Of a DNA stretch of 64,000 nucleotides, positions 26,611 to 35,342 are shown piece by piece. The stretch comes from Ruminococcus flavefaciens ND2009 (GTDB lineage: Bacteria; Bacillota; Clostridia; Oscillospirales; Ruminococcaceae). The notes under the pieces are model-generated. The model saw only the letters and a list, made by a program, of their open reading frames with translations. It ran no database searches and had not been told where the DNA came from. Every line of letters begins with the position of its first letter. The stretch's first letter is position 1. The position numbers were made by a program, and so were the translations under genes. The DNA lies in assembly GCF_000621785.1 (NCBI RefSeq), contig NZ_KK211348.1, forward strand, positions 131,494-195,493, read 5' to 3'.

Positions 26611-27177
26611 ATGAGCGATAAGGAATACTTGGGCTACAGAGGCTATATCATCAGTGTGAATGGCGAGATAGTTTATGACGCAGGCTTCTGCTGTATTGCA
26701 CATTACAACTATCCCGAAGACACAAGATACTATGTTCAATGTGAATTTCCTGTAAAGACAGGTGCCCGCGAGACCAGCTGTCCGGAGATTTGGACAAGTG
26801 ACGAGAGCGAGGCGAAATATCTGCTTGACAATCCGGACAAGGTAGTTGACTGGCTCCGAAGCAGAATCAAGGCTGAAGATAAGTACAGCAGCTATGTGGA
26901 TAAGCCTATAATCGAAAAAGATCATCAGCTTCCGAATTACGGAGGTCATCCTCAGCTTCTGGCGAAAACTCCGCAGTACATCATCTTCCGACGTCACTGG
27001 CCGGCACATGAGTACTATGAGCTGGCGACAGATTACACTCCGAGAGGCTGCCATGATTCCGCTCCTATGTGGGCCTGCCGTATTACAAAAGAGCAAGCAG
27101 AAGATCTCCTCGCGCATCACGAGAAGATAGGACCGTTATTCAGCGAGATGCATGCAAAATACCCTTACGGCGGGTGA
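26611..27177 (+). CDS. Hypothetical cytosolic protein
   Basis: 188 residues from the ATG at 26611; an in-frame ATG at 26602 is too close to GAAAGGA. Rich in Tyr, Asp, His and Cys, with no membrane segment (GYRGYIISVNGEIVYDAGF, GGHPQLLAKTPQYIIFRRHW). No family recognised. It is downstream of the phosphatase-like gene and followed 20 bases later by another small gene. The composition resembles accessory immunity proteins, but no motif supports that. Confidence 0.7.
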   Translation: MSDKEYLGYRGYIISVNGEIVYDAGFCCIAHYNYPEDTRYYVQCEFPVKTGARETSCPEIWTSDESEAKYLLDNPDKVVDWLRSRIKAEDKYSSYVDKPIIEKDHQLPNYGGHPQLLAKTPQYIIFRRHWPAHEYYELATDYTPRGCHDSAPMWACRITKEQAEDLLAHHEKIGPLFSEMHAKYPYGG

Positions 27178-27197
27178 AGGACATAAAGGAGGATCAT

Positions 27198-27428
27198 ATG
27201 GGACTGTATATTTTTGATTCAGACGGAGATTTGTATGTTGAAGGCAGTATGATCATAAAAGAGACAAGAGGACATCGGGAGGTATACAAACGGTTTTCAA
27301 GTGAGGCTGAAGCTGAGGCATATATGCGCAGTCTGATCGACAAAGGAAAGCCGAAACATACTCCAGAAGAGTACCGGCAGATGAACGGAAAGCATAAGAA
27401 ATCACACAGATTGAAGAACAGCAAATGA
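27198..27428 (+). CDS. Small basic hypothetical protein
   Basis: 76 residues behind a strong AAGGAGG. It starts GLYIFDSDGDLYVEGSMIIK and ends in a Lys/His-rich tail (KHKKSHRLKNSK). Cotranscription with the preceding gene is likely (20-base gap). Function unknown. Confidence 0.7.
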   Translation: MGLYIFDSDGDLYVEGSMIIKETRGHREVYKRFSSEAEAEAYMRSLIDKGKPKHTPEEYRQMNGKHKKSHRLKNSK

Positions 27429-27440
27429 AATGTTAATTAC

Positions 27441-27540
27441 TGGTCGGATTTCTTCCCTCCAACTACATAAGGTCGGGTGCTTTTAGTAAGTCAAAGAGCA
27501 CTGTATCTCCGAAAGACACTGGACTTATTCCCATCAAACA
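27441..27540 (+). repeat. Accessory-region repeat R, copy 1
   Basis: GGATTTCTTCCCTCCAACTA through CCGAAAGACACTGGACTTAT matches 29109-29180 and 33548-33635. It follows a gene in each case. Confidence 0.85.
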
Positions 27541-27608
27541 AACAGAATGATTGTATCACGAAAATAACATACCTACTTATTTTGTAAGCAGATAAAGGAG
27601 GATGAGGT

Positions 27609-28508
27609 ATGGCAGAAAAAAACTGTGCCGTCTGCGGCAATCCGTATAAGGGAATCGGAAGTAGCTGCAAAGACGGCTCCTATTGTGATGCGTGCAGTAA
27701 AAAACTGCGGCTTGTATGCCGTGAGGACGATGCAGAATTCATGTCTGCATCACAGATTCGCGAAATGCTGAATCGGTACGCTTCGAAAATAGAGGCATAC
27801 GATACTGTGCAGAAACCGGAAACCTGTCCGTTCTGCGGTAAAAAGCTGCCGAAACTGCTGAATCTGCGGATGCTGGATGCCTATATCTGCGCTGACTGCG
27901 GGAATCGTGCTGCTGAGATGCTGCATACGGGATATGATGCAATCGGATACAAGTGCTTTTCGGAGATTGCGCCGCTGTTCTCACAGGCTGCGGTACAGGG
28001 CGGCAAAGAGGATGCATCCGGCAGGTTTCATGATGCAGATGCGCTTCGCATTGTGTATCCGCTGATCCGGACACTGTTGGAGGATCCGGAAGGCGGCTAT
28101 GATGTCGAATACATTGATCCGCTTGATTCACTCAGTGATGCGGAACTCAGAGCGGCAGAGGGACTTGCTGCACAGCGGAGAGAAGCCCTGAAAACACAGT
28201 ATGGAGAACATAAAGCGCTGTTTGAGGTCGATGATATTGCAAAGCTCTATAATGAAAGCAAAGGACGCCGCGGCTACCGCAATGAATACCGCATCGGCGG
28301 TCGGGTGCTGTTTGGATGCATAAACCGCAAGGATACAGCGGCAGTCACCAGAGCAGATGGCACGCAGTCATTTTGTATCAAAAAGCTCGGAGACAGCAGA
28401 GCATACAGCAATGATCTCAAAGAGGTGAAAGAGGGCGCAGAATGCGGACTCTTCATCGAAGGTACTGTTTCCTGTATCTATCCCGGCGATATTCTGCTGA
28501 TTGACTGA
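27609..28508 (+). CDS. Zinc-ribbon protein (DUF4428-like), paralogue 1
   Basis: 299 residues with several CxxC pairs: CAVCGNPY, CDACSKK, CPFCGKK and CADCGN, so two zinc ribbons in the first third. The C-terminal third (GRVLFGCINRKDTAAVTRAD, then CIKKLGDSRAYSNDLKEVKE and GDILLI) is a small beta-barrel-like domain shared with the next gene. AAAGGAGGA precedes the ATG. Cytosolic; function unknown. Duplication with divergence of the following gene is inferred. Confidence 0.8.
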   Translation: MAEKNCAVCGNPYKGIGSSCKDGSYCDACSKKLRLVCREDDAEFMSASQIREMLNRYASKIEAYDTVQKPETCPFCGKKLPKLLNLRMLDAYICADCGNRAAEMLHTGYDAIGYKCFSEIAPLFSQAAVQGGKEDASGRFHDADALRIVYPLIRTLLEDPEGGYDVEYIDPLDSLSDAELRAAEGLAAQRREALKTQYGEHKALFEVDDIAKLYNESKGRRGYRNEYRIGGRVLFGCINRKDTAAVTRADGTQSFCIKKLGDSRAYSNDLKEVKEGAECGLFIEGTVSCIYPGDILLID

Positions 28509-28526
28509 GCGAAAGGAGTGCAGTAT

Positions 28527-29102
28527 ATGGCAAAAAAAACGATCGAACGCGGATTCTGTGCGCTGTGCGGACGTGCGCTGCTTTCACCGGAAGGTATCTG
28601 CACACTCAGCGACGGCAATCAGGTCTGCAGCAAATGCATCCGCAGACTGCGTGTGATGCTTCCGCTAATAGTCTCAGTAGACAGCAACGGAATCATAAAG
28701 CTCCGGAATGACACGATGCAGAAGCTGAACCTCGCGGAAGCAAAACAGAAAATGCAGAATGTGACAGCTTATACGGAGAAACTGCGTGCGAATTATCAGA
28801 ATGCAAATGCCGTATTTGCGGTGGATCAGGTGCAGACGGAAAAGGGCGGATTTTTGAAGCCCACGATCTATTATGCGACCGGCAGGGTGATTTACGGATA
28901 TTTTGATCCGGCGGATCAGGTTCAGCTGAAGCATGGCGGCAATGCATTTGATCTGGAATTGAAGAATGTATTGAAAATCGGAAGCATCAGTGCCAGCTTC
29001 GGAAACAACACTGTGCAGGGTATCGGCGGGACACAGTGTGTGCTGCAATTCAGCGGTAAAGGCATTGAATGTGCCCCCGGCGACCTGATTGTCAGAAGAT
29101 GA
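28527..29102 (+). CDS. Zinc-ribbon protein, paralogue 2
   Basis: 191 residues from the ATG at 28527 (AAAGGAG 9-15 bases upstream; the GTG at 28518 lies inside the ribosome binding site). One zinc ribbon (CALCGR and CSKCIRR) and the same C-terminal barrel as the previous gene (GRVIYGYFD, then CVLQFSGKGIECAPGDLIV). Its last 34 bases belong to a 112-base direct repeat found again at 33508. Confidence 0.8.
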   Translation: MAKKTIERGFCALCGRALLSPEGICTLSDGNQVCSKCIRRLRVMLPLIVSVDSNGIIKLRNDTMQKLNLAEAKQKMQNVTAYTEKLRANYQNANAVFAVDQVQTEKGGFLKPTIYYATGRVIYGYFDPADQVQLKHGGNAFDLELKNVLKIGSISASFGNNTVQGIGGTQCVLQFSGKGIECAPGDLIVRR

Positions 29103-29180
29103 GTGGTGGATTTCTTCCCTCCAACTACATAAGGTCGGGTGCTTTTAGTAAGTCAAAGCGCACTGTATTTCCGAGAGATG
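29069..29180 (+). repeat. 112-bp direct repeat, left copy (contains repeat R copy 2)
   Basis: From ATGTGCCCCCGGCGACCTGA through repeat R this matches 33508-33619 with about three differences. The two copies flank the IS21-shell region. Confidence 0.9.
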
Positions 29181-29189
29181 TATATGACG

Positions 29190-29265
29190 CTCGGACTGCC
29201 ACAGCTGCACGGGCGTTTTGCCCACCCTCGCCGGTGGCTTCCCACGGGCACTGCCCGGCAAATTA
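29190..29265 (+). repeat. Left terminal inverted repeat of the IS21-type shell
   Basis: CGCTCGGACTGCCACAGCTG through GGCACTGCCCGGCA recurs inverted at 33428-33505. A diverged direct copy lies at 31527-31605. Confidence 0.8.
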
Positions 29266-29322
29266 TGATATACTTGGTATGGCACGTCAATGACGTGACT
29301 ACATATCAAGTAGGTCTATCAC

Positions 29323-29470
29323 ATGGTAGACTATAAAGAGATTCTCAGACTCAGTCAGCAGTACTATAGCGTGAGACAGATCGCAGCAAGTGTCTGTCAT
29401 TCACATCACACGGTGAAGAATGTCCTGGATCTTGCCGCACAGCACGGGATAGAATGGCCGTTAGATGATG
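29323..29470 (+). pseudogene. istA: IS21 family transposase istA, N-terminal fragment
   Basis: The frame starts MVDYKEILRLSQQYYSVRQI, then ASVCHSHHTVKNVLDLAAQH and IEWPLDDDMT. This is the N-terminal helix-turn-helix of IstA. Catalytic residues are gone; the frame joins a copy of the phosphatase-gene 3' end at 29475. Confidence 0.85.
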
Positions 29471-29474
29471 ACAT

Positions 29475-29539
29475 GACTATTCTTACATGGACGATGACCT
29501 GTGCGAACTGTTGGAAAGCGTGGTTTCAGAATATCTGTG
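29475..29539 (+). repeat. Copy of the 3' end of the phosphatase-like gene
   Basis: 64 bases from GACTATTCTTACATGGACGA to the TGA match 26501-26565 with about six differences, mostly at the end. No upstream phosphatase sequence accompanies it. Confidence 0.9.
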
Positions 29540-29551
29540 AGGTGGATTTCA

Positions 29552-30034
29552 ATGAAAAAAACATTATTTCTTAAAGCCGTAGAACATAACTGGGGTCTTG
29601 CGGGACCAGGAGATTGGAATACAGTCACATGGCTTATATATCATGACGCTTCCTATGACATTATCTCCGCATTCAATCCATCTTTAGAGGACGCAGAAAT
29701 TGAAGAGAGCTTTCTTCCGAAGCTAGTAGAGAAGAAAGTTGCCGGCGCCATGGAATCAGATGACTTTTCAAAACTTTGTGAAGCTATAAAGATCGATCCT
29801 TGGAGAGATCCTTCACTAGATGTCCACGCATGTGATGGAGTTGCGTGGGAATTAGAAGCATATAGAGAGGACGGCTCCATTGAGAAAACAAGCGGAAAAC
29901 TAGGATATATTTATGGCGACCGGGTTCTTGAAACAATTGTCAGTATGCTACCAAAGAATGAAAATCTCTACGACAGCAGTGCGTTTATCTCGATAAAGCG
30001 AATAAGAGGAGCTATCGAAAATATAACTGAATAA
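29552..30034 (+). CDS. Hypothetical cytosolic protein
   Basis: 160 residues from the ATG at 29552, with GAGGTGG 7-13 bases upstream. An acidic soluble protein (AVEHNWGLAGPGDWNTVTWL, DVHACDGVAWELEAYREDGS). No family recognised. It occupies the same position relative to the phosphatase-gene tail as the hypothetical gene at 26611 does in the other copy, although the two proteins are unrelated by eye. The 196 bases that follow show no gene. Confidence 0.7.
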   Translation: MKKTLFLKAVEHNWGLAGPGDWNTVTWLIYHDASYDIISAFNPSLEDAEIEESFLPKLVEKKVAGAMESDDFSKLCEAIKIDPWRDPSLDVHACDGVAWELEAYREDGSIEKTSGKLGYIYGDRVLETIVSMLPKNENLYDSSAFISIKRIRGAIENITE

Positions 30035-30230
30035 ATACAAAGGCTCCCCAAGTGATGAAAAGGCAATAAATAAACCATAGGATCGAGTGCCATCAGACCG
30101 TCAAAAACGCCTGTATTTCGCCAATGACACGCTCCGTGTCGTCGGTGTGACGCAGCGGTTCTTTACATTTTCGCAGTTCCATGGTATCCTGAGATCGGCC
30201 GAAAGGCAATGAACGAAAGGATATGATGCT

Positions 30231-30917
30231 ATGGAAAAGAATGGAAGAAAATTGCTGCTTGCTGGCTTAGGGACGATGGCGGCATTCGTCATCTGGACGA
30301 TGCTGATACAGACGGTGGACGTGCAGTCTGTCGGACAGAACGGAACGAATATCGGCTTTGCCGTACTGAATCAGTGGTTCCACAGGCTTACAGGCGTTCA
30401 TATGACGATCTATACGGTCACTGACTGGCTGGGACTGGTGCCAATCGCTGTCTGTATGGGATTCGGTGTGATTGGTCTTGTTCAGCTTGTCAGAAGAAAA
30501 AATCTTTTCAAGGTGGACAGTGATATCATGCTGCTTGGGATATATTATATCCTCGTGATCGCAGGCTATCTGATCTTTGAGATGATACCGATCAACTACC
30601 GCCCTATCCCCATTGAGGGGCGGATGGAAGCATCGTATCCGTCCTCAACGACGTTACTAGTGGTCAGTGTAATGCCGACGCTTGCCTTTCAGGTGCGGCG
30701 AAGAGTGCAGAAATGTGGTGTGAGAAATACCGTATATCTCTGCACCGCTGCTTTCACACTCTTTATGGTCGTGGGACGGACGATATCGGGCGTACACTGG
30801 CTGACGGATATTATCGGCGCATTGCTGCTGAGTGCAGGGCTGTATCTGCTGTATCACGGCACTGTCAGACTGACGGAGGAACACAAATGGAATTCAGCGA
30901 AAAATTACAAGCCTTGA
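30231..30917 (+). CDS. PAP2 family phosphatase-like membrane protein
   Basis: 228 residues with about six membrane segments. The PAP2 signature is present in variant form: NYRP (motif 1), SYPSSTT where PSGH is usual (motif 2), and GRTISGVHWLTDIIG (motif 3, with Arg, His and Asp). The motif 2 histidine is replaced by Thr, as in a clostridial subfamily. It probably handles a lipid phosphate at the membrane. Its last 31 bases overlap the XRE regulator gene, indicating coupled translation. Confidence 0.85.
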   Translation: MEKNGRKLLLAGLGTMAAFVIWTMLIQTVDVQSVGQNGTNIGFAVLNQWFHRLTGVHMTIYTVTDWLGLVPIAVCMGFGVIGLVQLVRRKNLFKVDSDIMLLGIYYILVIAGYLIFEMIPINYRPIPIEGRMEASYPSSTTLLVVSVMPTLAFQVRRRVQKCGVRNTVYLCTAAFTLFMVVGRTISGVHWLTDIIGALLLSAGLYLLYHGTVRLTEEHKWNSAKNYKP

Positions 30918-31498
30918 GAAAGCAGAAGGAGCTGACGCAGGAAGAGCTTGCTCAGGCACTTTTCGTGTCACGCACGGCAATCTCAAAATGGGAGTCAGGT
31001 AAGGGCTATCCAAGCATCGACTCACTAAAAGAGATCTCGAAATATTTCTCGGTCACGATCGACGAGCTATTGTCCTCGGAGGAACTCATAACCGCTGCAC
31101 AGGACGATAACCGTAAAAATATTTCCAATCTGCTCGACCTGTTGACAGGCTGCACCGACATCATGTCGCTGATGATGCTGCTCCTGCCGCTTTACCCGGA
31201 AAAGTTGGGCGGTACATTTACGGCTGTCAGTTTACTGCGGTATACGCAAATTGCCTTTCCGTTCGCATGTGTTTGCTGGGTCTTGATGCTCCTGCTCATC
31301 GCAGCAGGTGCAGTCAAGGTTCTGATGCATTACAGGCATATTGAAAAGGGACACTCCGCCCTGACGGCCCTTTCTTTTGTTCTGAGCATCATCGCTGTGC
31401 TGTTCCTGACAGCAGCAAGGCTGCCGTATGCTGTGACGATCGTGTTCTTGATGCTTGTTATCAAGGGGATATTGGCAGTCAAGTCGCACAGTCTTTAG
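30887..31498 (+). CDS. XRE family regulator with membrane segments
   Basis: 203 residues from the ATG at 30887 after CGGAGGA. An N-terminal Cro/CI-type helix-turn-helix (KLQALRKQKELTQEELAQAL, VSRTAISKWESGKGYPSID) is followed by hydrophobic segments (IAFPFACVCWVLMLLLIAAG; ALSFVLSIIAVLFL; AVTIVFLMLVIKGIL). Membrane-anchored XRE regulators of this design are frequent in Firmicutes next to a membrane enzyme, here the overlapping PAP2 gene, which it may regulate. Confidence 0.88.
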   Translation: MEFSEKLQALRKQKELTQEELAQALFVSRTAISKWESGKGYPSIDSLKEISKYFSVTIDELLSSEELITAAQDDNRKNISNLLDLLTGCTDIMSLMMLLLPLYPEKLGGTFTAVSLLRYTQIAFPFACVCWVLMLLLIAAGAVKVLMHYRHIEKGHSALTALSFVLSIIAVLFLTAARLPYAVTIVFLMLVIKGILAVKSHSL

Positions 31499-31526
31499 AA
31501 CCGCCCATTGAATGTTGTGTATGCCG

Positions 31527-31605
31527 CTCAGACTGCCGCAGCTGCACGAAGTATTTGCCCACCCGCGCCGGTGACTGCCAACAGGCATTGCCCGGCTGAA
31601 AAAGC
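31527..31605 (+). repeat. Internal copy of the IS21-shell end
   Basis: GCCGCTCAGACTGCCGCAGC through GGCATTGCCCGGCT is a diverged direct copy of the left end at 29190-29265, suggesting an earlier or second insertion boundary inside the shell. Confidence 0.7.
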
Positions 31606-31656
31606 AAGCGCAAACAGCAGCCGAACGTAAATTATGAAGTTTGTATCCCCAAGAGA

Positions 31657-31685
31657 TTGACATTCGGTTCTGTTTTCTGTATAAT
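31657..31685 (+). promoter_or_regulatory. SigA-type promoter of the leucine-rich-repeat gene
   Basis: TTGACA (31657-31662), 17 bases, TATAAT (31680-31685), followed by AAGGGGGGAG before the ATG at 31712. Confidence 0.9.
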
Positions 31686-31711
31686 AAACATATTCAGAAG
31701 GGGGGAGCAAA

Positions 31712-33130
31712 ATGGAATTTGAAATCAAAAACGGCGTGCTGGTGAAGTATACGGGAAATGACACCGAGGTCACGATTCCGGAGGGTGTGAAGCGCATCGG
31801 TGACAAGGCATTTTATGACTGCAAACATCTTACGAAAATCGTCATTCCGGACGGCGTGACGGAAATTGGCAAGCATGCATTTCAGTGGTGCTGCCGCCTG
31901 ACAAGCATCACGCTTCCGGACGGCGTGACAGGCATCGGTGAATATGCATTCTGGCAATGCAGCAGTCTCAGAGATATTATGCTTCCGGGCAGCGTAACAG
32001 ACATCGGCAAAAATGCATTTGGCAGATGCTCCCTGACGGAACTCGTCATTCCCGACAGTGTGAAAAGCATCAGCGGCGGTTTATTCTATGAATGCTACAG
32101 CCTGATAAGAATCACACTTCCGGACAGCGTAACGGGTATCGGTGAGCGGGCATTTTATCATTGCCACAGCCTGACGAACATCACGATTCCTCACGGCGTG
32201 ACTAGCATCGGTGAATATGCATACTGTGGATGCAGCAGCCCGAGAGAAATCGTACTTCCGGACGGGGTAACGAAAATCGGTGAGTATGCATTTTCTGAAT
32301 GCACAAATCTGACAAACATCAATATTTCGGAGAGCGTAACAAGCATTGGAAAAAATGCATTCAGAGATACAAATTGGCTGAAACAGAAACGGAACGAAAA
32401 TCCGCTTGTGACCGTGAACCATATTCTGATTGACGGAAAAACCTGTTCCGGCGAGGTTACGATTCCGAAGGGAGTGATGTGCATTGGCGACAGTGCGTTT
32501 TCTGAATGCACCGGTCTGACAGATATCACGATTCCGGAGAGCGTAACAAGCATTGATAAACATGCATTTTACCGGTGCAGCAGCCTTAAAGAAATCACGC
32601 TTCCGGAGCGTGTAACAAGCATCGGCAAAGGCGCATTTTCTGAATGCGGCAGCCTTAGAGAAATCGTCATACCGGACAGCGTGACAGACATTGGCTACGG
32701 CGCATTGGGCAGATGCAGTGTACTCTGCGTGATTCGTCTGCATCCGGATGACACGAAATTTTACAGGGATTACAGCGCAGTGAAAAATCTGTCCGATGAG
32801 ATACAGAAGGTCTTTGAAATGCACAGAACCTTTGATTACAGCGGCAAGGCAAAGACTGCGGTGAAATATCCGGTTCTGGCGGCAGATTATCTGCGTACGC
32901 ATGATGAACGGCTTGCTGTATATATTAGAGTACATCTGACTGAAATGATGGAGTCATGCATTCCCGCGGGCGATACGCGCTTGATCGCGGAGCTCACGCA
33001 GTCGGACGCATTTTTCAATGAGAAGAATATTGACAAATGCATCAAACTTGCTCAGGAAAACGGGCAGCAGGAAATTTTTATGCTGCTGATGAACTATAAG
33101 AAATATCGTAGCCTCCAACAAAGGCTTTGA
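31712..33130 (+). CDS. BspA-type leucine-rich-repeat protein, C-terminus replaced
   Basis: 472 residues, mostly tandem LRR_5 units of 23 residues with the pattern (I/L)P(D/E)xVTxIGxxAFxxCxxLTxI, about 14 copies. No signal peptide or anchor is visible, so it is probably cytosolic, unlike secreted BspA proteins. A helical tail follows ([20 protein letters not shown]). The last residues RSLQQRL are read from istB sequence, so the original end is lost at about 33100. Such proteins mediate protein binding; the partner is unknown. Confidence 0.85.
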   Translation: MEFEIKNGVLVKYTGNDTEVTIPEGVKRIGDKAFYDCKHLTKIVIPDGVTEIGKHAFQWCCRLTSITLPDGVTGIGEYAFWQCSSLRDIMLPGSVTDIGKNAFGRCSLTELVIPDSVKSISGGLFYECYSLIRITLPDSVTGIGERAFYHCHSLTNITIPHGVTSIGEYAYCGCSSPREIVLPDGVTKIGEYAFSECTNLTNINISESVTSIGKNAFRDTNWLKQKRNENPLVTVNHILIDGKTCSGEVTIPKGVMCIGDSAFSECTGLTDITIPESVTSIDKHAFYRCSSLKEITLPERVTSIGKGAFSECGSLREIVIPDSVTDIGYGALGRCSVLCVIRLHPDDTKFYRDYSAVKNLSDEIQKVFEMHRTFDYSGKAKTAVKYPVLAADYLRTHDERLAVYIRVHLTEMMESCIPAGDTRLIAELTQSDAFFNEKNIDKCIKLAQENGQQEIFMLLMNYKKYRSLQQRL

Positions 33131-33368
33131 TGAATGGATCGACTTCATGGATGATGAAGCGATCACCATCGCGATTCTGGACAGACGGATCTATCACTGC
33201 GAGATCATCAATATGACCGGTGAGTCATACTGCCTCTCGCACCGGAAATTCATCACGCATTATCTTTTTATCCTTTGTGTCGAACGGCTTGTATATTTTC
33301 TGACGGAAAATTGTATGTTTCACTTGACTTTATACAGGAAGATCATCCGCAAATATGAATATAAATAG
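33105..33368 (+). pseudogene. istB: IS21 helper ATPase istB, C-terminal fragment
   Basis: Frame from 33105: [20 protein letters not shown], then [20 protein letters not shown] and SYCLSHRKF. This is the end of IstB (family form SNKxFxEWxxxxxDxxIAxAILDRLxHHxxIIxxxGxSYR). Walker motifs are absent. Together with the istA head at 29323 it brackets the cargo. Confidence 0.85.
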
Positions 33369-33427
33369 CACCATATCTGTTAGCAAGAGCCCGCCTGATT
33401 GTATACTCGGGCGGGCTCATTTCCTGC

Positions 33428-33505
33428 CGGGCAGTGCCCGTGGGCAGTCCCCGGCGAGGGTGGGCAAAATGCCCGTGCAGCTGTGGCAGTCCGAGCGGCA
33501 TACAC
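33428..33505 (-). repeat. Right terminal inverted repeat of the IS21-type shell
   Basis: TGCCGGGCAGTGCCCGTGGG through GCAGTCCGAGCGGCAT is the inverted partner of 29190-29265, with only a few mismatches over about 75 bases. Confidence 0.8.
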
Positions 33506-33507
33506 AA

Positions 33508-33640
33508 ATGTGCCCCCGGCGACCTGATTGTCAGAAGATGAGTGGTGGATTTCTTCCCTCCAACTACATAAGGTCGGGTGCTTTTAGTAAGTCAAAGCGC
33601 ACTGTATCTCCGGGAGACACTGGACTTATTCCCAAGAACA
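33508..33640 (+). repeat. 112-bp direct repeat, right copy (contains repeat R copy 3)
   Basis: Starts ATGTGCCCCCGGCGACCTGA, the 3' end of zinc-ribbon paralogue 2, then repeat R as at 29104-29180 and 27441-27540. No gene precedes it here. Confidence 0.9.
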
Positions 33641-33685
33641 GAAAAAATCCACTCCACGATAATCCCATCATTTTTACATAAGAGA

Positions 33686-33715
33686 AAAAGTGCCGAATTT
33701 TCGGCACTTTTCTTA
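33686..33715 (+). terminator. Hairpin terminator
   Basis: AAAAGTGCCGAA pairs with TTCGGCACTTTT, perfect 12-bp stem with T-rich end. Confidence 0.8.
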
Positions 33716-33730
33716 TGCTCTCTATTTTTT

Positions 33731-33792
33731 CCTTGACATCAATACTACGCACTCAACGTGCCTCGAAATCCTCGAAATGATGTCATAACCGA
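33731..33792 (+). repeat. Core repeat C, copy 1
   Basis: TTGACATCAATACTACGCAC plus TCAACGTGCC, then GATGTCATAACCG. The same core occurs at 45738-45802 and 54223-54252. GACATCA and TGATGTC form an inverted repeat around an inner GCAC/GTGC. Confidence 0.88.
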
Positions 33793-33965
33793 AAAATCAT
33801 CGGCTTATATGTTCTCGGAAAAAGGTCAAAGGCTTTTCTGCGTTCTTGGAAATAGGTCGGATACCGTTACATAAGACTCCAAAGTGACACTTTGAAATGG
33901 CACTATGAGAATGCCAAAGACTGCTGACTATAGTATAGCATGATTCACAGGAAAAAGCAAGGGGA

Positions 33966-35161
33966 TAGAGGATGAATATCCCTGTTTACTTTGAAAAGGA
34001 ATCTATCAATACGATGGATACTAGGGGGAAGTCCTCCTGACGATCATGGCGTCACTGGCGCAGCAGGAATCCGAATCCCTCAGCAAAAATACGAAAATGG
34101 GTATTCATTACCGATTCCAGCAGGGTAAAGTGATGGTAAACGCCCGCTGTTTCCTCAGCTACGACAAGGATGAGGACGGTCACCTGATCATCAACCCGGA
34201 ACAGGCGGAGATTGTCAAACGCATTTTCAGAGAATACCTTGAAGGGAAAAGCTGCAAGAAGATCGCGCAGGGCTTAGAGCGTGACGGAATCCTGACCTCC
34301 CGTGGGAAGGCAAAATGGCACGATACCTCGATTCGTAAGATTCTTGAAAACGAAAAGTATATGGGTGATGCACTTCTGCAAAAGACCTACACCATTGATT
34401 TCCTGAACAAGAAGCGTGGTAAAAACAACGGAATCCTGCCGCAGTACTACATTGAGGACGACCATGAGCCGATCATTCCGAAGGAGATTTTCCTCATGGC
34501 GCAGGAGGAAATGGCACGGCGCAGTGAACAGAACGCTTACTTCGGAAGACGGAAGAGCTTCAGTGCAAACCATCCGTTCTCAAAAATCGTATTCTGCGCT
34601 GAATGCGGCGAGGAGTTCCGCAGAATCCATTGGAACAACTGCGGCAAGAAGTCAGTCGTGTGGCGGTGTCTGACAAGGCTGGAGCATAAAGACGAGTGCC
34701 ATGCAAGAACAATCAACGAGGAGATACTGATTGAAGCATTTCTCGACGCACTCAATGAAATAGTCGGCAACAGTGACACTTATCTGGAACGGCTGAAGGT
34801 GAACCTTGAAGCCGCAATCAATGCGGCGAATCCGGAAAGTGCCGCCGCACTGGCGGCAAAGATGTCCGAACTTCAGCAGGAGCTAATCGACCGTACAGAG
34901 CGCCGTGAGAATTATGATGACATTACCGAGGAAATCCTCCGACTGCGTGAGCTTCAGGCACAAGCGGATATGGACGGCACAGCAAAGTCGGAACACAAGA
35001 AGCGGATAAGACAGCTTCAGCGGTTTATTGAGCGGCAGAAGTGCGAGATTACCGCTTTTGATGGCAGTCTCGTAAAGAAGCTGCTTGAAAAAGTGACTGT
35101 GTACGATGACTATCTGGAGTTCCGGTTCAAGTCCGGTGTGACGGTCAGCGTGGAAAAGTGA
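33966..35161 (+). pseudogene. Large serine recombinase, N-terminally truncated and frameshifted
   Basis: Reading starts mid-domain (NIPVYFEKESINTMDT), lacking about 110 residues with the catalytic serine. At 34027-34031 a run of five G is one base short or long: the frame must shift to continue as GEVLLTIMASLAQQESESLS. The rest is intact: recombinase domain (HLIINPEQAEIVKRIFREYL, GKAKWHDTSIRKILENEKYM), zinc ribbon (CAECGEEF and CLTRLEHKDEC), long coiled coil (MSELQQELIDRTERR) and the end FRFKSGVTVSVEK. An ATG at 34046 opens 371 codons but gives no active enzyme. Followed by a terminator. Confidence 0.9.
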
Positions 35162-35173
35162 ATATAATAATAA

Positions 35174-35225
35174 GGGCTGCTGGTATCGCGTGATATTGTT
35201 CACACGGTATCAGCAGCCTTTTTCG
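35174..35225 (+). terminator. Rho-independent terminator
   Basis: An 18-bp imperfect stem (GGCTGCTGGTATCG with CGGTATCAGCAGCC at its base) and TTTTTC follow the recombinase stop. Confidence 0.88.
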
Positions 35226-35233
35226 TTTAACCC

Positions 35234-35262
35234 TTGCATTTCTACATATACCATGCTATAAT
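35234..35262 (+). promoter_or_regulatory. Promoter of the dockerin protein gene
   Basis: TTGCAT (35234-35239), 17 bases, TATAAT (35257-35262). Confidence 0.75.
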
Positions 35263-35342
35263 GAAGATAAGCAGCAATAAGCCGCTCACTATAAAACTGA
35301 ATGACCGACAATGTATCCACACTGAGAAAAGGTGGTAATACC

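Noticed and set aside
31712..33130. Secreted BspA-like adhesin
   Set aside because: The repeats match, but there is no signal peptide, anchor or Ig-like region; the protein is more likely cytosolic.
33811..33860. Short tandem GTTCTNGGAAANAGGTC as an operator pair
   Set aside because: Only two copies, no promoter or gene start nearby; probably part of decayed recombinase-upstream sequence.
34046..35161. Functional 371-residue recombinase from the ATG at 34046
   Set aside because: The catalytic serine domain is absent and the upstream frame shows the remaining part of it out of phase, so it is a pseudogene.
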